64,000 bases of DNA from Sclerotinia nivalis (taxonomy: Eukaryota > Ascomycota > Leotiomycetes > Helotiales > Sclerotiniaceae), in NCBI GenBank assembly GCA_029531795.1, contig JAPEIS010000001.1, forward strand, positions 7,874,001 to 7,938,000, read 5' to 3'. Shown here piece by piece: positions 10,232-22,606 of the stretch. The notes under the pieces are model-generated. The model did not search any database and was not told the DNA's origin. It saw nothing but the letters and a program-made list of their open reading frames with translations. Position 1 is the stretch's first letter, and each line of letters opens with the position of its first letter. The position numbers and the translations under genes were made by a program.

Positions 10232-12314
10232 ATGTCTTCCCATTCCGTTACTCAGACTGTACCCGAAACTGTAGCAGCCTGGGAACGAAATGTGGAAAAA
10301 CTACATATCAAAGGACTAACACTCTCCAATATCAAAATTCCCCCTCCCATTAGTGACAGCGACTCAAATCCCGATGCGAAAACGAAAAGATATTTTCCTT
10401 CCCGTCATTTCAAAATCAAAGATGGGGGTAAACCTAGAAAGAACCAAATTTCGCTCTCTGGATCAACAATGAGATATGATGATCAACTATTTTTACGTAC
10501 CATTTACAAGCCCGCTGTGATAGAGCTTGAAGAGATCAAGAAACTCATGTTTGAAAGTGGATATATAACTTTGAATAGTTGGCAAGAGTCACTGGATAAA
10601 TTGGGATTAAAGGAGATAAAGATAACAAAGGAAGGTGGAGGTGTATCGGAGTTGGCTGAAAACCAGAGCTTTAGAGATGTACATGTACCAGCTGTATCAC
10701 CATCACCATCATTCATGCGAGCAACTTCCTCGAGTTCCGAGAAGATGAAAGCTTCGAAAGCTTCAACAGAACCAAGGAAACCACCATTTGGATCTGTAAC
10801 AGCATCAACCTATAAAGCAGCGAAGTTACCTGTAAGACCCGCAGCATCCTTAGCTTCCAGGGCATCGATGACTTCGTCTCAGAGACCGGCAAACCCTGGG
10901 AGACCTCGAAATTCACCAACTTCAAAAGCACCGGTAACACCTAGGAAACCTTTGACAATATCAACACCCAAAGCACCGATAAAGTCTCTCACAACCACAA
11001 ATCCATCATCATCTGCCACCAATGCCTCTCCTAATAGACTTTATACTTATGCCGACTATATGACCCAAACGTTATCATCAACTATCTTAAGAGGAGAGAT
11101 CAATTCAAAACTTGGACCTCTGGCTGCGTCTTTCTTTAGTAGCAACAGTGTTTTCGAAAAAAGACCACGCCCTATTATCAAACGCAAAAAAGATCAAGAG
11201 GAGTCAAAGGATGATGATGATGAAGAGGAGAAAGTGTGGAACAACAGATCCGGAAGTGACGAAACGCACATAACCGTATTTACATGCATTTATTTCCAAA
11301 CATTGCATTGTAGTCTCGACGATAATCATGAGAAATTTGAGCCATCTGGGGATGAATATCGAATATACCCAATGCTTCCCCAACGGAAGTCATATCGGTT
11401 TGGTCATGGGGATTGGAGCTATACCGCCCACGTCGACGCTCATGTACCGAGTATCAGAAGAAAGGAATATGTGTATGATGGAGCAGAGGATAAGAAAAAG
11501 GGCAAGGGAGTTGAAGTGAAATTGTCTTTCTCTGCCCGAGAGACAAAAAGGCCAATGCTGCTCTCTAAATCTTTTTCTATTTATTGTGCCGAGCTTAAAT
11601 CCTCTTCCGAACCCAAGGATATAGAGTTCCAGGAGAATTCTGAGATGTCAGCCCAAATATACGAATTATGGTTTGGGAATGATAACAAACTTTACAACTC
11701 CAGGTGAGCAATTATTACATTAATGTTTTTTGTGGGGCGGGGGGGATACGTTATCTTATCTTGTATTTGGGCTAACAAAATGAGTGGATGAATGTAGAGA
11801 ATCTGACAGTCCTAAGAAATATTATTACCATTTGATGTTTTATCAATATGGGCATATCCAAGGGTTTGTGTTGGGTAAATATACAATGAAGTATGTTGAG
11901 TATATAAAGGATGGAAAGAATCCGGTATGGTTTAGGAAGGAAAAAGGTCAAAATAATGATGAGGTTGAGGGGGTGGAAGAAAGCGAGGAACAGGAGCAGG
12001 AACAGGAACAGGAACAGGAACAGGAACAGGAACAGGAACAGGAACAGGAACAGGAACAGGAACAGGAACAGGAACAAGGTGATATTGAAGGTGGGAGCGG
12101 GAGTCAAGAAATGGGTATAGGAGGTGAGCGGAATGAGGAGGAGGGTAAGGAGGGTGGAGAGAAGGATGAGGAGGAGGACGAGGATGAGAAGAACATGTTA
12201 GTGCTTCGGAAATTAGGCAAATTTAACGTCTGCGAAAAATCCGACATCTTCGCAGTCTCGGCGTTGGAAACGGCGGTTATTCTTAGAGATTGGGATTTGG
12301 GTTCTAAACGATAA
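10232..12314 (+). CDS. Orphan protein, Ser/Pro/Lys-rich middle and poly(Gln-Glu) tract
   Basis: Exons 10232-11703 and 11798-12314, 662 residues; the intron has GTGAGC, a GCTAAC branch site and a TGTAG acceptor. The start is the ATG at 10232; the frame is open a little upstream but without ATG. Residues ~150-290 are low complexity with repeated (K/T)AP(V/I) and RKP words. The region ~350-490 looks folded (VFTCIYFQTLHCSLD, YRFGHGDWSYTAHVDAHVPS) and continues over the intron (YYYHLMFYQYGHIQGFVLGK). Near residue 555 a run of about 18 Gln-Glu pairs comes from a (CAGGAA)n hexamer (about 11990-12075). Acidic stretches follow, then a short ordered end (LVLRKLGKFNVCEKSDIF). No known domain seen. The stop codon lies at the edge of a heptamer repeat. 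Confidence 0.65.
11986..12076 (+). repeat. Coding hexamer microsatellite (CAGGAA)n
   Basis: About 15 perfect 6-base units give alternating Gln and Glu. The length is probably variable between strains. Confidence 0.95.
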
Positions 12315-12418
12315 ACGATAAACGATAAACGATAAACGATAAACGATAAACGATAAACGATAAACGATGAATAATGAATAATGAACAATGAATAATGAAC
12401 AATGAATAATGAACAATA
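12306..12418 (+). repeat. Heptamer array (AAACGAT)n and adjoining 14-base repeats over a gene's 3' end
   Basis: Nine AAACGAT units (12306-12368) run directly into alternating GAATAAT/GAACAAT words to about 12418. The stop codon of the upstream gene is made from the first unit. Confidence 0.92.
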
Positions 12419-13299
12419 AATAATAATAATTGCAGGCTTGCCCGATCTGATCGGTAAAAAAATTGATATATTTTTTCTTTTAGTATTCGCGAATGTATAC
12501 AAGTGTTTCGTAGAGTAATATAAATAATACAAATAATTTCAATTCTTCAATTCTTCACTTCTTCAATTCTTCAATTCTTCAATTCTTCAATTAAATTAAA
12601 TTGAATCGAAGTTGTTTTATACAGATTTCTGCTATATATTATCGCCTTTCCGATTAGGCCGGCAATAGAAGAGATGATAGACGAAGTAGGATTGTATAAC
12701 AGTTTGCAAGATTAGCTCGATGTTATCTTTAGAACATTTAGGTTACTTATGTAAAACATCCAATTATATAAGCATCAAAAGCATCAAAGTGTTAAGATCA
12801 CATAGGCAAAGAATCAATTAGTCGTAAAACAGTAGCCAAACTTTTCATTACCCTTTCTAATCATAAAGAAGCTATTACTTTTAAATTCAATCAATAAAGA
12901 GATATCGGAACGTTTATAGTTCATCACCATTCCTGTCCTTTTATAATCAATACAAAGAAGCTTGTTTACTAAGCATTCCAAATTAATTGATGATGTTCCT
13001 ACACTGATGATTCGAATTGAGAACGCCCCCTTGTAGGTTACCTATCGAAACGAAACTGTTGCGTAGTTGTAACACAAAGTGCCTGAACCTGGCTAGAGTC
13101 GTCTCGCAAGTGGATGATAATTTTGATCATAAATTTTAAGAGAATCATAGGAACTATATATACCTCTTTACGCTTGATCTCATACAACTCATTCATCTGT
13201 CCCCATGCCCCGCCCCCACCGCCGATCACCGAGCCGAAACCCACTATTTTGCCATACCTGTATACATTAACATGATATATAAATCATAATATAAACAAA
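12419..13299. other. Intergenic between convergent genes, with an orphan coding-like segment
   Basis: 12538-12592 is a TTCTTCAA-type array. On the minus strand about 13257-13163 is GC-rich and open, reading YGKIVGFGSVI, then GAWGQMNELYEIKRKE up to a GTATAT donor-like site. It begins right after a TATACAG acceptor-like site. No first or last exon found, so no gene is called. Confidence 0.4.
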
Positions 13300-14758
13300 T
13301 TATCCTCTTTGAGTTTGTTTCTTCTGAGCCTTTCTCATCTCCTTTTCCTTTTCCTTTTCGAGGTACTTCTTTTGAGCCTTAGCATCCAGACCCTTCAGTT
13401 CAAGATCTCTCTTCAACTTCTTGGCCTTCTCACGTTCTGAAGCTCGTTCCTCGGCTTTCTCCTCTTCATCCGCTTTCTGGAGTTTTTTGATTGTATCTTC
13501 ACGAGTCATGCGTACTTTACGCATGACTTCTGGACGGAAGTGTGCACCGGATGCAAGTTGATCCGTGATTCTGAGGAAGTGTTCAAAGAGAGGAAGGACT
13601 TTGGAGTAATCGTCATTGGAGGGAAGCTTCATGGATAGATAGATGCGTTTCTTAGGGACAGTATCGTCGAGCCTACAACAAGGGTAAGTAATTTGACGCT
13701 TCTAGAGTAAAATTGGGGGCACTTACTTCATAGGTTGATCAATTGGCTGATCCGTGATGATGAGATGCTCAAGTAAATCTCCAGCCATTTCAACGGCCTT
13801 GATAAGCTCAGGAGTAAGCAAAAAGTCGGTAACCTCAGCACTCTCACTCATAACAGTAGCCCAGTTTGGAAGTTTAGCACTATCCTTAGTACTAGTGATC
13901 GAGACATCATATCTGACATCACGAAGTGACTTCATTGTCTCCTTGTTTACAATAGCCCAAACGAAGTTATCATAAGTACTCTTGGTATCTTTGCGCAATT
14001 CATGCGCACCAGGAGCTTGACCAGGGACAGTAAGATTCTCCCTTCCATCAAAGGGATAGAGTACAGCTTCCATGCGCTCAACGGGGGTGGCAATAGTGTC
14101 GAAGAAGAGACTGAAGGCGTACTCGATGGCAAGTACGACAGGATTATAGCGCTTCAAAAGCTTGATGTTAACATCAAGAAATGCGACATTTTGACGGCCA
14201 CTCGCATAAGTTGCGTACTCTTGTGGGGACTTCTCCTTCAACATATCTTCAGGCAATTCGAGTTGCTTAGCCATTGACTTGGCACTTCCTTCATTCTCGA
14301 TTTCCTCGGTCGTTGGAGCGCGACCTCCGAATCCAACCAATGCAAATTCCTTGCGTAGAACTGGTGCATGTGCGTTCATCCATTTCTTCGCCTTCTTGCG
14401 ATTCGTGCCTGTACCGAAGAAGTGGATGGAAATGATAATCATTAACACTCCCAAAATAATACCTTCTTGTTTAAACTCGCTCAGGGAATGTCGCTCATGA
14501 ACATTGTACCATTTCGTATAAGGAACTGCAGCGCCAGTAGGAGTTGCAGCTGGTCCTGTATAATCAGCCGCTGAGGGGATTGCGGAGAAAGCTGGAGTTG
14601 GATCTGGGGCTCCAGCAAAATCCGCGAAGTCTGTTGGGAAATATAGTTAGTACATCTTTCGAAGCATGATTGAGGGAATGCTTACCAGAATCTCCAGCTT
14701 GAACAGGAGCTGCAGATGGCTGGGAGCCTCCGAAGAGACCATTCAATAATGCAGCCAT
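13300..14758 (-). CDS. CCDC47-like ER membrane protein (DUF1682, PAT complex)
   Basis: Homologue of CCDC47, a subunit of the ER PAT complex that helps insert and protect multipass membrane proteins. Exons 14758-14686, 14630-13727, 13672-13300; 449 residues. Both introns have GTAAG donors and YAG acceptors and keep the frame. The N-terminus is Ala/Pro-rich, then one transmembrane segment at about residues 80-100 (GIILGVLMIIISIHFFGTG) followed by basic RKKAKKW. The large cytosolic domain holds family-like words (NVAFLDVNIKLLKRYNP, RYDVSIT, LPNWATVMSESAEVTDFLL). The C-terminus is a Lys/Glu-rich coiled coil ending KAQKKQTQRG. Length fits fungal members. The gene is divergent from haspin. Confidence 0.9.
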
Positions 14759-15421
14759 TTTTGGCGGGATTGCGCTTGAATTGATGGTGAGCTGGAGCTT
14801 TCGTGTCGAAGCTTGAGATTGTAGGTAAATTACTTCCGAAATTCATGCTAACTAATCCATGCTAACTACATTAAGCATTAAATAAGGCTGAAAGATTCTG
14901 CCCACTGAGATCATTCTCACCGTCTTGCTTTCATCCCCCTGACAACCACTTTCCGAAGTTTACCCTCACTACCGAATATGGCAATCTGAAGTTTTCCATA
15001 AACCAATAGTTCTAGGCCACTGCAAATTGGTATTGATCTTTGGATTCTACAACGTATTGACTTCAGTATTTGACCTTTTTGTACCACAGAGTTGAATTCA
15101 AGACTGTTCATTATTGCTATGTGAGTACATATTCATCAAGTCAACACAAACAAACTGCAAGCAAGATGAATCTCAAGACAAACACATCAAATTTTGAGTA
15201 GTCACTTAAGCCCTGCTTCATATCATAGAGCTATAAATCCACTTCTCCAGTGCTCTCTTTACTTTCATGAAAGTTCAAAAGATTTACATTTGAAAAAGGA
15301 CTACCAAAGTTCAAGACTCAAACTGCATACTTTCATCTCTACGATTTTGATATTGAGCTACATCTTTATATTTATTCGCAATGAAAATAATGAAGAGCTG
15401 TCACTAACTCCCTCTAGTGAC
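14759..15421. promoter_or_regulatory. Divergent promoter region, CCDC47-like and haspin
   Basis: 663 bases between start codons. The haspin frame is open upstream to 15194, encoding a hydrophobic but unconserved stretch; I treat it as 5' leader. Confidence 0.4.
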
Positions 15422-17242
15422 ATGACACGAAAATATGGCAAGAAACGTCCTGCTGCCAGTGCGGCGGCTGTAGCCATCTTTGGATCCGCAAGTCAACCAG
15501 TTGCTTCCAAAACAGGGGATTCCACTTCAACTCCAAGGCCACAATCACCATCGGTTGACCTTGAAAGTATCACCAATGTTCTGGAAAATACGAACCTTGG
15601 ATCATCGGTTGACGATGTCACAATTCTTCTCGAAAAGACGAATCTAGAAAGTGGTGTTGAGATTATTAAAACCCCAGTTGACGTTCTTGAGAACACCAAT
15701 CAAAACTCTTCTCCTGATGATGTCGCCAATCTCCTAGAAAAGACGACTTTGGATAGTACGGTGGATGAAGCTCCTTCCGTTGATGAATCTTTAGCCCCAA
15801 TAGAAACGGAAACCGAAGTACCAATTCCTCAAACACCCCCTCCAGTTGCTCCCGCACAACCTCCACTCAATCCCCGCCTCGCAGCCTCTCTCTCGCCTCT
15901 CCTTGATGCCTACGAAAAGGACAATGGCTATCCTCTAGCCACCAAAAAGTGGGACGATGTCCTAGCGCCCGGCTCTAGTATTCAAAAAATAGCCGAAGCA
16001 TCATATGCAGAAGTATTTCGCATATCAAACCCAGTCGGCTCTTCAATTCTCAAACTTCTCCGCCTCAAAGTTCCTACAGATCCTACATCAAAGAGATCCG
16101 ACACCGCAATCAAAGTCGAAACCGTCGTATCTGAAATGCGTCTTATGAATGCGCTTACTGAAATCCCTGGATTTGTAAAGTTCAAAGATGCACATATAGT
16201 GGAAGGAAAGCCACCAGCCGCTTTTGTAACAGCATACGAAGGTCACTTGAACGCTGGCGGAGAATCATATTTTCCACATCCGAACAAGATTTCCAAACAT
16301 GCAGTATTCCTAGCCATTGAGCTCGGCGATGCAGGACATGTATTGGAGAAGTATACAATCAAGAACGTCGATCAACTGTGGGATATATTCCTCGGTGTCG
16401 TCATCGCTTTAGCAAGAGCAGAAATCGAACATGAATTCGAGCACCGCGATCTCCACGAAAACAATATCTGTATCCTCGAACATACCCCTCCTACCACGAC
16501 CTCGAAATTAAAATCTAACTCGAAATCGAAATCGAAATCTAAGTCCCAAACTCCGTCCTCCCCCCACAAATTTGGCAACTCAGGCCTAGAAATAACAATC
16601 CTCGACTACGGTCTCTCCCGCGCAACCATCTACCCCCACCCCTCCCCCTCAAATCCATCTCCACCCCCCGAAACAGTCTTCTACAACCTCGAATCCGATA
16701 CTGCTGTCTTCTCCTCCTTCGAACCCTCCTCCATCGCCGGCATCCAATTCGATACCTACCGTCGAATGCGCGCTTATCTTTTCTCAGAAGGCCTCTCAAA
16801 CACTAACGCTAACACACCCAACAAAGCTATCCGCGATGCTATTAAAAAGAAAACACATTCATGGGAAGAATATATGCCATATACTAATGTGCTATGGTTA
16901 TATTTCTTGATGGAGTATCTAACAGAAGTAGCGCCAAAAGGAGGAAGAGGAAAACAGGGAAAGCAAGCATGGATAAGAGAAACAGAGGAACTAAGGTGGC
17001 TTTTACATCCCGATTGGGTGCCTGGAAATGGACAGGATACAAGTCCTACAGAAGAGCAAGAAGAGGAAATGGGATTAGGGTGTGCAGGTGATGTATTACA
17101 ATATGCATTTGACATGGGCTGGATCCAAGAAGAAGATCTCGGGGGTCTAGATACAAGTCGTTTAACTCTACGAGAAGATTCTTATATTGAAGGGGACGAG
17201 GAGATGAAATCTTCGTCGGCCGGAAGGGATATTAATCAATGA
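15422..17242 (+). CDS. Haspin-type serine/threonine kinase
   Basis: Haspin phosphorylates histone H3 Thr3 in mitosis and helps place the chromosomal passenger complex. I choose the ATG at 15422 (606 residues, no intron) because MTRKYGKKR matches the basic Y-G-K start of fungal haspins; an upstream in-frame ATG at 15194 would add 76 hydrophobic residues of doubtful value. Residues ~35-130 are a disordered region with imperfect repeats of VDDVxxLLEKTNL / VLENTN. The kinase domain starts near residue 165: ASYAEVFRI loop, ILKLLRLKV, catalytic HRDLHENN at ~341, then a Ser/Lys insert, and LDYGLSRA at ~394 in place of the DFG motif, as is typical of haspins. The C-lobe has YMPYTNVLWLYFLMEYL. The activation segment is short, again haspin-like. 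Confidence 0.92.
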   Translation: MTRKYGKKRPAASAAAVAIFGSASQPVASKTGDSTSTPRPQSPSVDLESITNVLENTNLGSSVDDVTILLEKTNLESGVEIIKTPVDVLENTNQNSSPDDVANLLEKTTLDSTVDEAPSVDESLAPIETETEVPIPQTPPPVAPAQPPLNPRLAASLSPLLDAYEKDNGYPLATKKWDDVLAPGSSIQKIAEASYAEVFRISNPVGSSILKLLRLKVPTDPTSKRSDTAIKVETVVSEMRLMNALTEIPGFVKFKDAHIVEGKPPAAFVTAYEGHLNAGGESYFPHPNKISKHAVFLAIELGDAGHVLEKYTIKNVDQLWDIFLGVVIALARAEIEHEFEHRDLHENNICILEHTPPTTTSKLKSNSKSKSKSKSQTPSSPHKFGNSGLEITILDYGLSRATIYPHPSPSNPSPPPETVFYNLESDTAVFSSFEPSSIAGIQFDTYRRMRAYLFSEGLSNTNANTPNKAIRDAIKKKTHSWEEYMPYTNVLWLYFLMEYLTEVAPKGGRGKQGKQAWIRETEELRWLLHPDWVPGNGQDTSPTEEQEEEMGLGCAGDVLQYAFDMGWIQEEDLGGLDTSRLTLREDSYIEGDEEMKSSSAGRDINQ

Positions 17243-17928
17243 ATTTGGAGGAGTCGTGTAGAAGCTCTATTTTTGGGAAGAGGGGGGTTTACCTAGTTTT
17301 TGGCGGCGCCTTGGATTTCTGGACATGGCATGGTATGGGATGGGATGGCATTTTGTTGGATGGCTCTGGGTTGGTGGTAAATCAATTACTGGGAGGAACA
17401 ATTCTGTACGCATGAGAAAGCTTGGTATGGCATGGGAGGGAGGCCTTGTTTGTTTCATGAACATATATATGATATCATATGCTATACGCATGTACGACGC
17501 AAGACCAATCCATTGTACAGATATATACATGCGCACTGGCGTTCCATTTGTTGTACAGTAATTATATATCACTCGATTAGACACATACTTGATTAGATAT
17601 TTATCAGCGGGTAATCTTAACTAAATGATAAATAACCATGGAATCTTATCTCTCCCATACCAGCATACGAAGTATTAAATCAGCGCTTACAAAGCCATTT
17701 TATTAGTCACTCACCATCTACTCAATGATAAATCAAAGCATACCGACGACTACTGTAGTAGGTACACCCCATTCTCATCCCATCCCCTCCCAAAACCAAA
17801 GTTTATAAATTTCATAAATTTTCAATTCTCCAAAAGAACGTCTAAAATTATTCCTCTACTCCCTTACCTCTCCCGCTACCCCCACCTACCTCCCACCACC
17901 CCTCCTCCTCTCACCCGAAAGAAAAAGA
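17243..17928. other. Intergenic between convergent haspin and GH47 genes
   Basis: Terminator region of two genes facing each other. 17320-17360 is a TGGGATGGCA-type imperfect repeat. No gene seen. Confidence 0.5.
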
Positions 17929-19971
17929 TCACCCCCCCACCCTCCTCAAAGGATGCGCCTCAGTATTCAAAACCCACTCATCCAAACTCACAACCTCCCA
18001 CTCAGAAAAACACAAATAGAAATATTTCAACGTCTCCGCCAACCAGAAACTCTCCATGCTATCTAATTGTTGCACGCCTTCTTCTTCATCATCTTCTCCG
18101 CTTAAACCACCTAGGTTATTCGCAAAATGTTCTTTTTCTTCTTTTTTTCCATTTCCTTTCTTGTCCTTTCCTTCTTTTTCTTTCTTCTCGACACTCTTAA
18201 CCGTAACATCCATCACCGCCGCCGCCGCAATCTCCGTCCTACAAACCCGTTCAATGGCCCGAAACATCCGCCACGCCGCATCCTGATACTTCCTATCCCC
18301 CGTAATCCTCCACAAAATAAACACACTCTCAATAGCCTCCGGCCTCAAAATATATCTCCGATCATCCACCGCCGTAAACCCCGGGCTTAATCTCCTCTCC
18401 TCAACAACCCCATCCAATTTCTTTTCCGTGTCCTCTTTCGTGTTCGTGATCGGATGCGTATAGATTTCCGCGAGCGCATCGTACCATTTTTCTTTCGAAT
18501 ACGTGCAATCGTGATTTTTGGGGCAGGGGACTACGCTGAAGATTTCGGGTGCGATCCCGTTGGGACTACTGTCGTAGGCCCATATACATCCATTGGTGAG
18601 TTCTTCTGCCAACGCAAGTTCAGAGGGTCGGTTGAAGATTTTGGAAGCGATTCCGATCATGCCGCCGGTGAAACAAGTCAGGTGTTGGCCGCGGGGCATT
18701 AGTTCCGGAGTGGTGCTTTCGCCTATGCCTTTGATGCGGATATCCCCTGAGACTCTGATTTTTTGGTTTTTTTCGTTTAAGATTGGGAAGAACATTTTTT
18801 CTTGAGCTACGGAGATGAAGTTTTCGTACATTTTCTTGGGTTGATCTAGAACTCCGCCGAGAATCATGTATTGTTTAGGTAGATATTCATACAAGGAATC
18901 CGCCATCCCGCCAATCGAGAAAATCGTATCTTCGTCAAATCGGAGCTTTTGAATGTCGACACTGACAGGCCATAATCCGGGATAGCGGGTAGAGTTCTGA
19001 CTTTTCTCGAATTCATCAGAGATTCGTTGGACAGCATCATAATATTTTGGGTTTCCAGTCAACTGACTGAGACGAGTGAACTCCAGAGTCAAAGAACCTG
19101 GTTCAGAAACCAGAGCTCGCCTAGGTGCTACTTGATCCTCTCCTTCTAGATATCTATCATGGTCAGTCGTTTACCTAACAAATACTGGAAACAAAACCTA
19201 CTTCTTCCAATCCCACCTAGGAATTGGCATTCTATTTGGGGTATCAAAACAACTCATCAATAACTCCGCAACCTCTACAGCCTTCAACAGCAACCCGGGA
19301 TATTTTTCCCCACTAATATCATACGCCGCCAAAAACCCTCCCATGTATCTAATCGTCGTCTCAAAAACATTAATCTCATTCTCATTCGTCGTTGTAAAAT
19401 CAATTTCCTCAATCGATCGCACCGCAATTTCAAAATCCTCCTTCAATCCCATAATCCACAAAGTATCCAAAGAATCCACCAAAGTAGCCGCCCAGCCACC
19501 AAATGTATCTTTCCAGGACCCTGATAGCGGGGAAACCTCATCTCGCAACCATGCGTGCGCCTTATACCCTTCCCAACTGTGTACGAAACTCTCCTTTACA
19601 GCCGCCAATCGCTTTAATCTTTCTTCTTTCTGCGCTGCGTCTTCTTTTGGCGGGGTACTCTGGATCTGCGGAATCTTCTTCGGTTTTCCGGTTGGTAAAG
19701 GAATGTGTGAAGTGACTGGATATCGTTCTGGCAATTTTGACCAATGGATCTTCCCATCTGGTGGATGTGGTCTCGCTATCGAAGGTATATAATTCGCTCC
19801 ATAGTTCCAAATATTGCGCCGCGAATGGAGGTAATGAAGACTCAAAATCATGAACACCGCAGCTATGAGAGCTAATCTCCATCTTTTCATGATTGACGGC
19901 ATATCCGCTGCTGATTTACTGCTCGCAGAACTGAAAAGTAAGGTGGAAGAAGAGTAGTTGAGAGAAATCAA
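17929..19971 (-). CDS. GH47 alpha-1,2-mannosidase, type II membrane protein
   Basis: Class I mannosidase that trims alpha-1,2 mannose from N-glycans in ER or Golgi. Exons 19971-19202 and 19153-17929 give 664 residues; the 48-base intron keeps the frame. A signal-anchor lies at ~28-48 (RWRLALIAAVFMILSLHYL). GH47 landmarks in order: HAWLRDEVSPLSG, TLVDSLDTLWIMGL, TIRYMGGFLAAYD, SEPGSLTLEFTRLSQLTGN, FSIGGMADSLYEYLPKQY, LMPRGQHLTCFTGGM, RPEAIESVFILWRITGD, ESFWLAETLKYFYLCFSE and NTEAHPLRR (the Thr ligates calcium in the family). Acidic residues in RDEV, RPEAIES and GGMADS fit the catalytic set. A Lys/Glu-rich insert of ~45 residues near the C-terminus (KEKEGKDKKGNGKKEEKEHF) is unusual. Starts at residues 24 or 28 are also possible. 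Confidence 0.95.
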
Positions 19972-21177
19972 GTGTCAATTGAATACATCCCTTGAATGTT
20001 TGACCTGATTGCAATGATTAATTGACTCGAATGCTTTGACAACAGCTTTGTCCTTCATCCGACGTTCTCTGTAACTCCAAAGTCTGAAAAAAAAAACAAT
20101 CCACTCCGTAGACACCAAGAAAACAATCAAGAAGCAGAATTTCAACGTGTTATCGAAAACAAGTATAGAAAAAGAAAAGAAAAGAAACTTATTACAAAAA
20201 GCTAAACATTCAATTGATCTACATGTTGCCGAGGAATGTATCAGTCAAAATGTGACAAGTACAATTCATTTCCAGGTTTCCTCTTCATGGACTGATGACT
20301 GCCAAGGGAAATCATTGAGCCCTTGTGCATATTCTGCGGTAAGGGGTTTGGGCCTAAACTTAGGCCTTCTCCGTACGGGTTTCCCCAATTTGGTGGGATA
20401 TCGGGTTCACCACATATACTCCGGGACCGTTTCGTGTCAATGAAAGTTTAAAAGAAGCATAAAAAGAAGTAGAAATATCATCAAGGGTGATCACTTCTAT
20501 AAATACTTCGTGATATATCTACCTAGTACGAATAGGTAGCTACCAACAACTTGAGATGTTGGATTTTGGAGCAGGGTTACTCTTAGATTCCGATACCGTG
20601 TGAATGGTTCCCTTTTCCACGGAAAATTTCCCATGTCCCTTTCCTTCTTCTTTCATTCTGCTTCAACTACGGAGTACTAGATAAACCTTATTAAAGCTAA
20701 ACGGCTGTATCCACTACAGGACATCGATTTGATTCCTGCTAATCCACAAATTCTCCTGAAGATCTATCCCACAATACAGTCGTCAGTAGCTACAGTATTG
20801 AAACTTAGGGGAAGAAACATCTACATGGTCTGTCGTCTCTAAATTATCAATTTTGCCTAATACGAATCTCCAAGAAAATGAGGCTGAAATTAGCTAATGG
20901 GCTTGATTCCTGTTGTCAGCCTGTGCATATTATCATCATTCACAATTCACAAAACACATGATAAAAACTCTGGTAAAGGGTATTAACTAGACAATAAGAT
21001 GTCGGATGGGTTATCATTGTTCATCAAGGTCACTAAAAACTGCAACGCTCTACGTGAATGTCAACCAGTCCAGTCGTGCGCTCACAAGAATTCTGGTTGT
21101 CCAAAAGACCCGTGATGTGTACGCCGACTATTCCCCCTCCCAGCAATAAAAAGATCACGCGAAAAAAGCAAGCTCCA
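19972..21177. other. Intergenic, no gene; several palindromes
   Basis: Promoter of the GH47 gene and 3' flank of calmodulin. I see GGCCTAA-AC-TTAGGCC (about 20350-20365), CCGTACGG (about 20371) and CTACCTA-7-TAGGTAG (20519-20539), plus TATAAATA near 20498. No gene was supported. Confidence 0.45.
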
Positions 21178-22217
<1,040 letters not shown>

Positions 22218-22606
22218 GGTTGAGAGTTTAGTTGGATATATGTATATTGGTTTCTGAGGTTCGAAGGGTTTCTAGGGAATATGAAAAACTTGAAGAAAGT
22301 TCGTAAGGTTGAAGATCTTTGATGATGTCGGTAGGAATTGCGATTTCAACAGTTCAGATGTTTTGATTCGGAGAAGCATAGAAACCTTAATGGTTGTACG
22401 GTAGCCGAAAGGGATCTTAGTTTGAGAAGAGGTTCTAGGATTCCTCAGGCGAGAGGGAAGCTGGGGAAGAGCTTGGAATCATTGAACAAGAACAACATGC
22501 GACATTCAATAACAAACTTCAACACAAATTACAATCCTTTGAGTTTCTATATGAAATTCTTCCTTTATTATATTTTGCGATAGTGTAACATTCATTTCAA
22601 ATCGCC
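22218..22606. promoter_or_regulatory. Divergent promoter region, calmodulin and TLG2-like syntaxin
   Basis: 389 bases between two ATGs. No TATA box or other motif stands out. Assigned by geometry. Confidence 0.45.

Noticed and set aside
11772..12107. Minus-strand Phe/Leu-rich ORF
   Set aside because: Antisense of the (CAGGAA)n repeat, hydrophobic only by composition.
15194..15421. Upstream extension of haspin with a hydrophobic segment
   Set aside because: Haspins have no membrane anchor and the basic Y-G-K start at 15422 fits the family.
20147..20443. Plus-strand 98-residue ORF
   Set aside because: No recognisable protein features; lies in the likely promoter of the GH47 gene.
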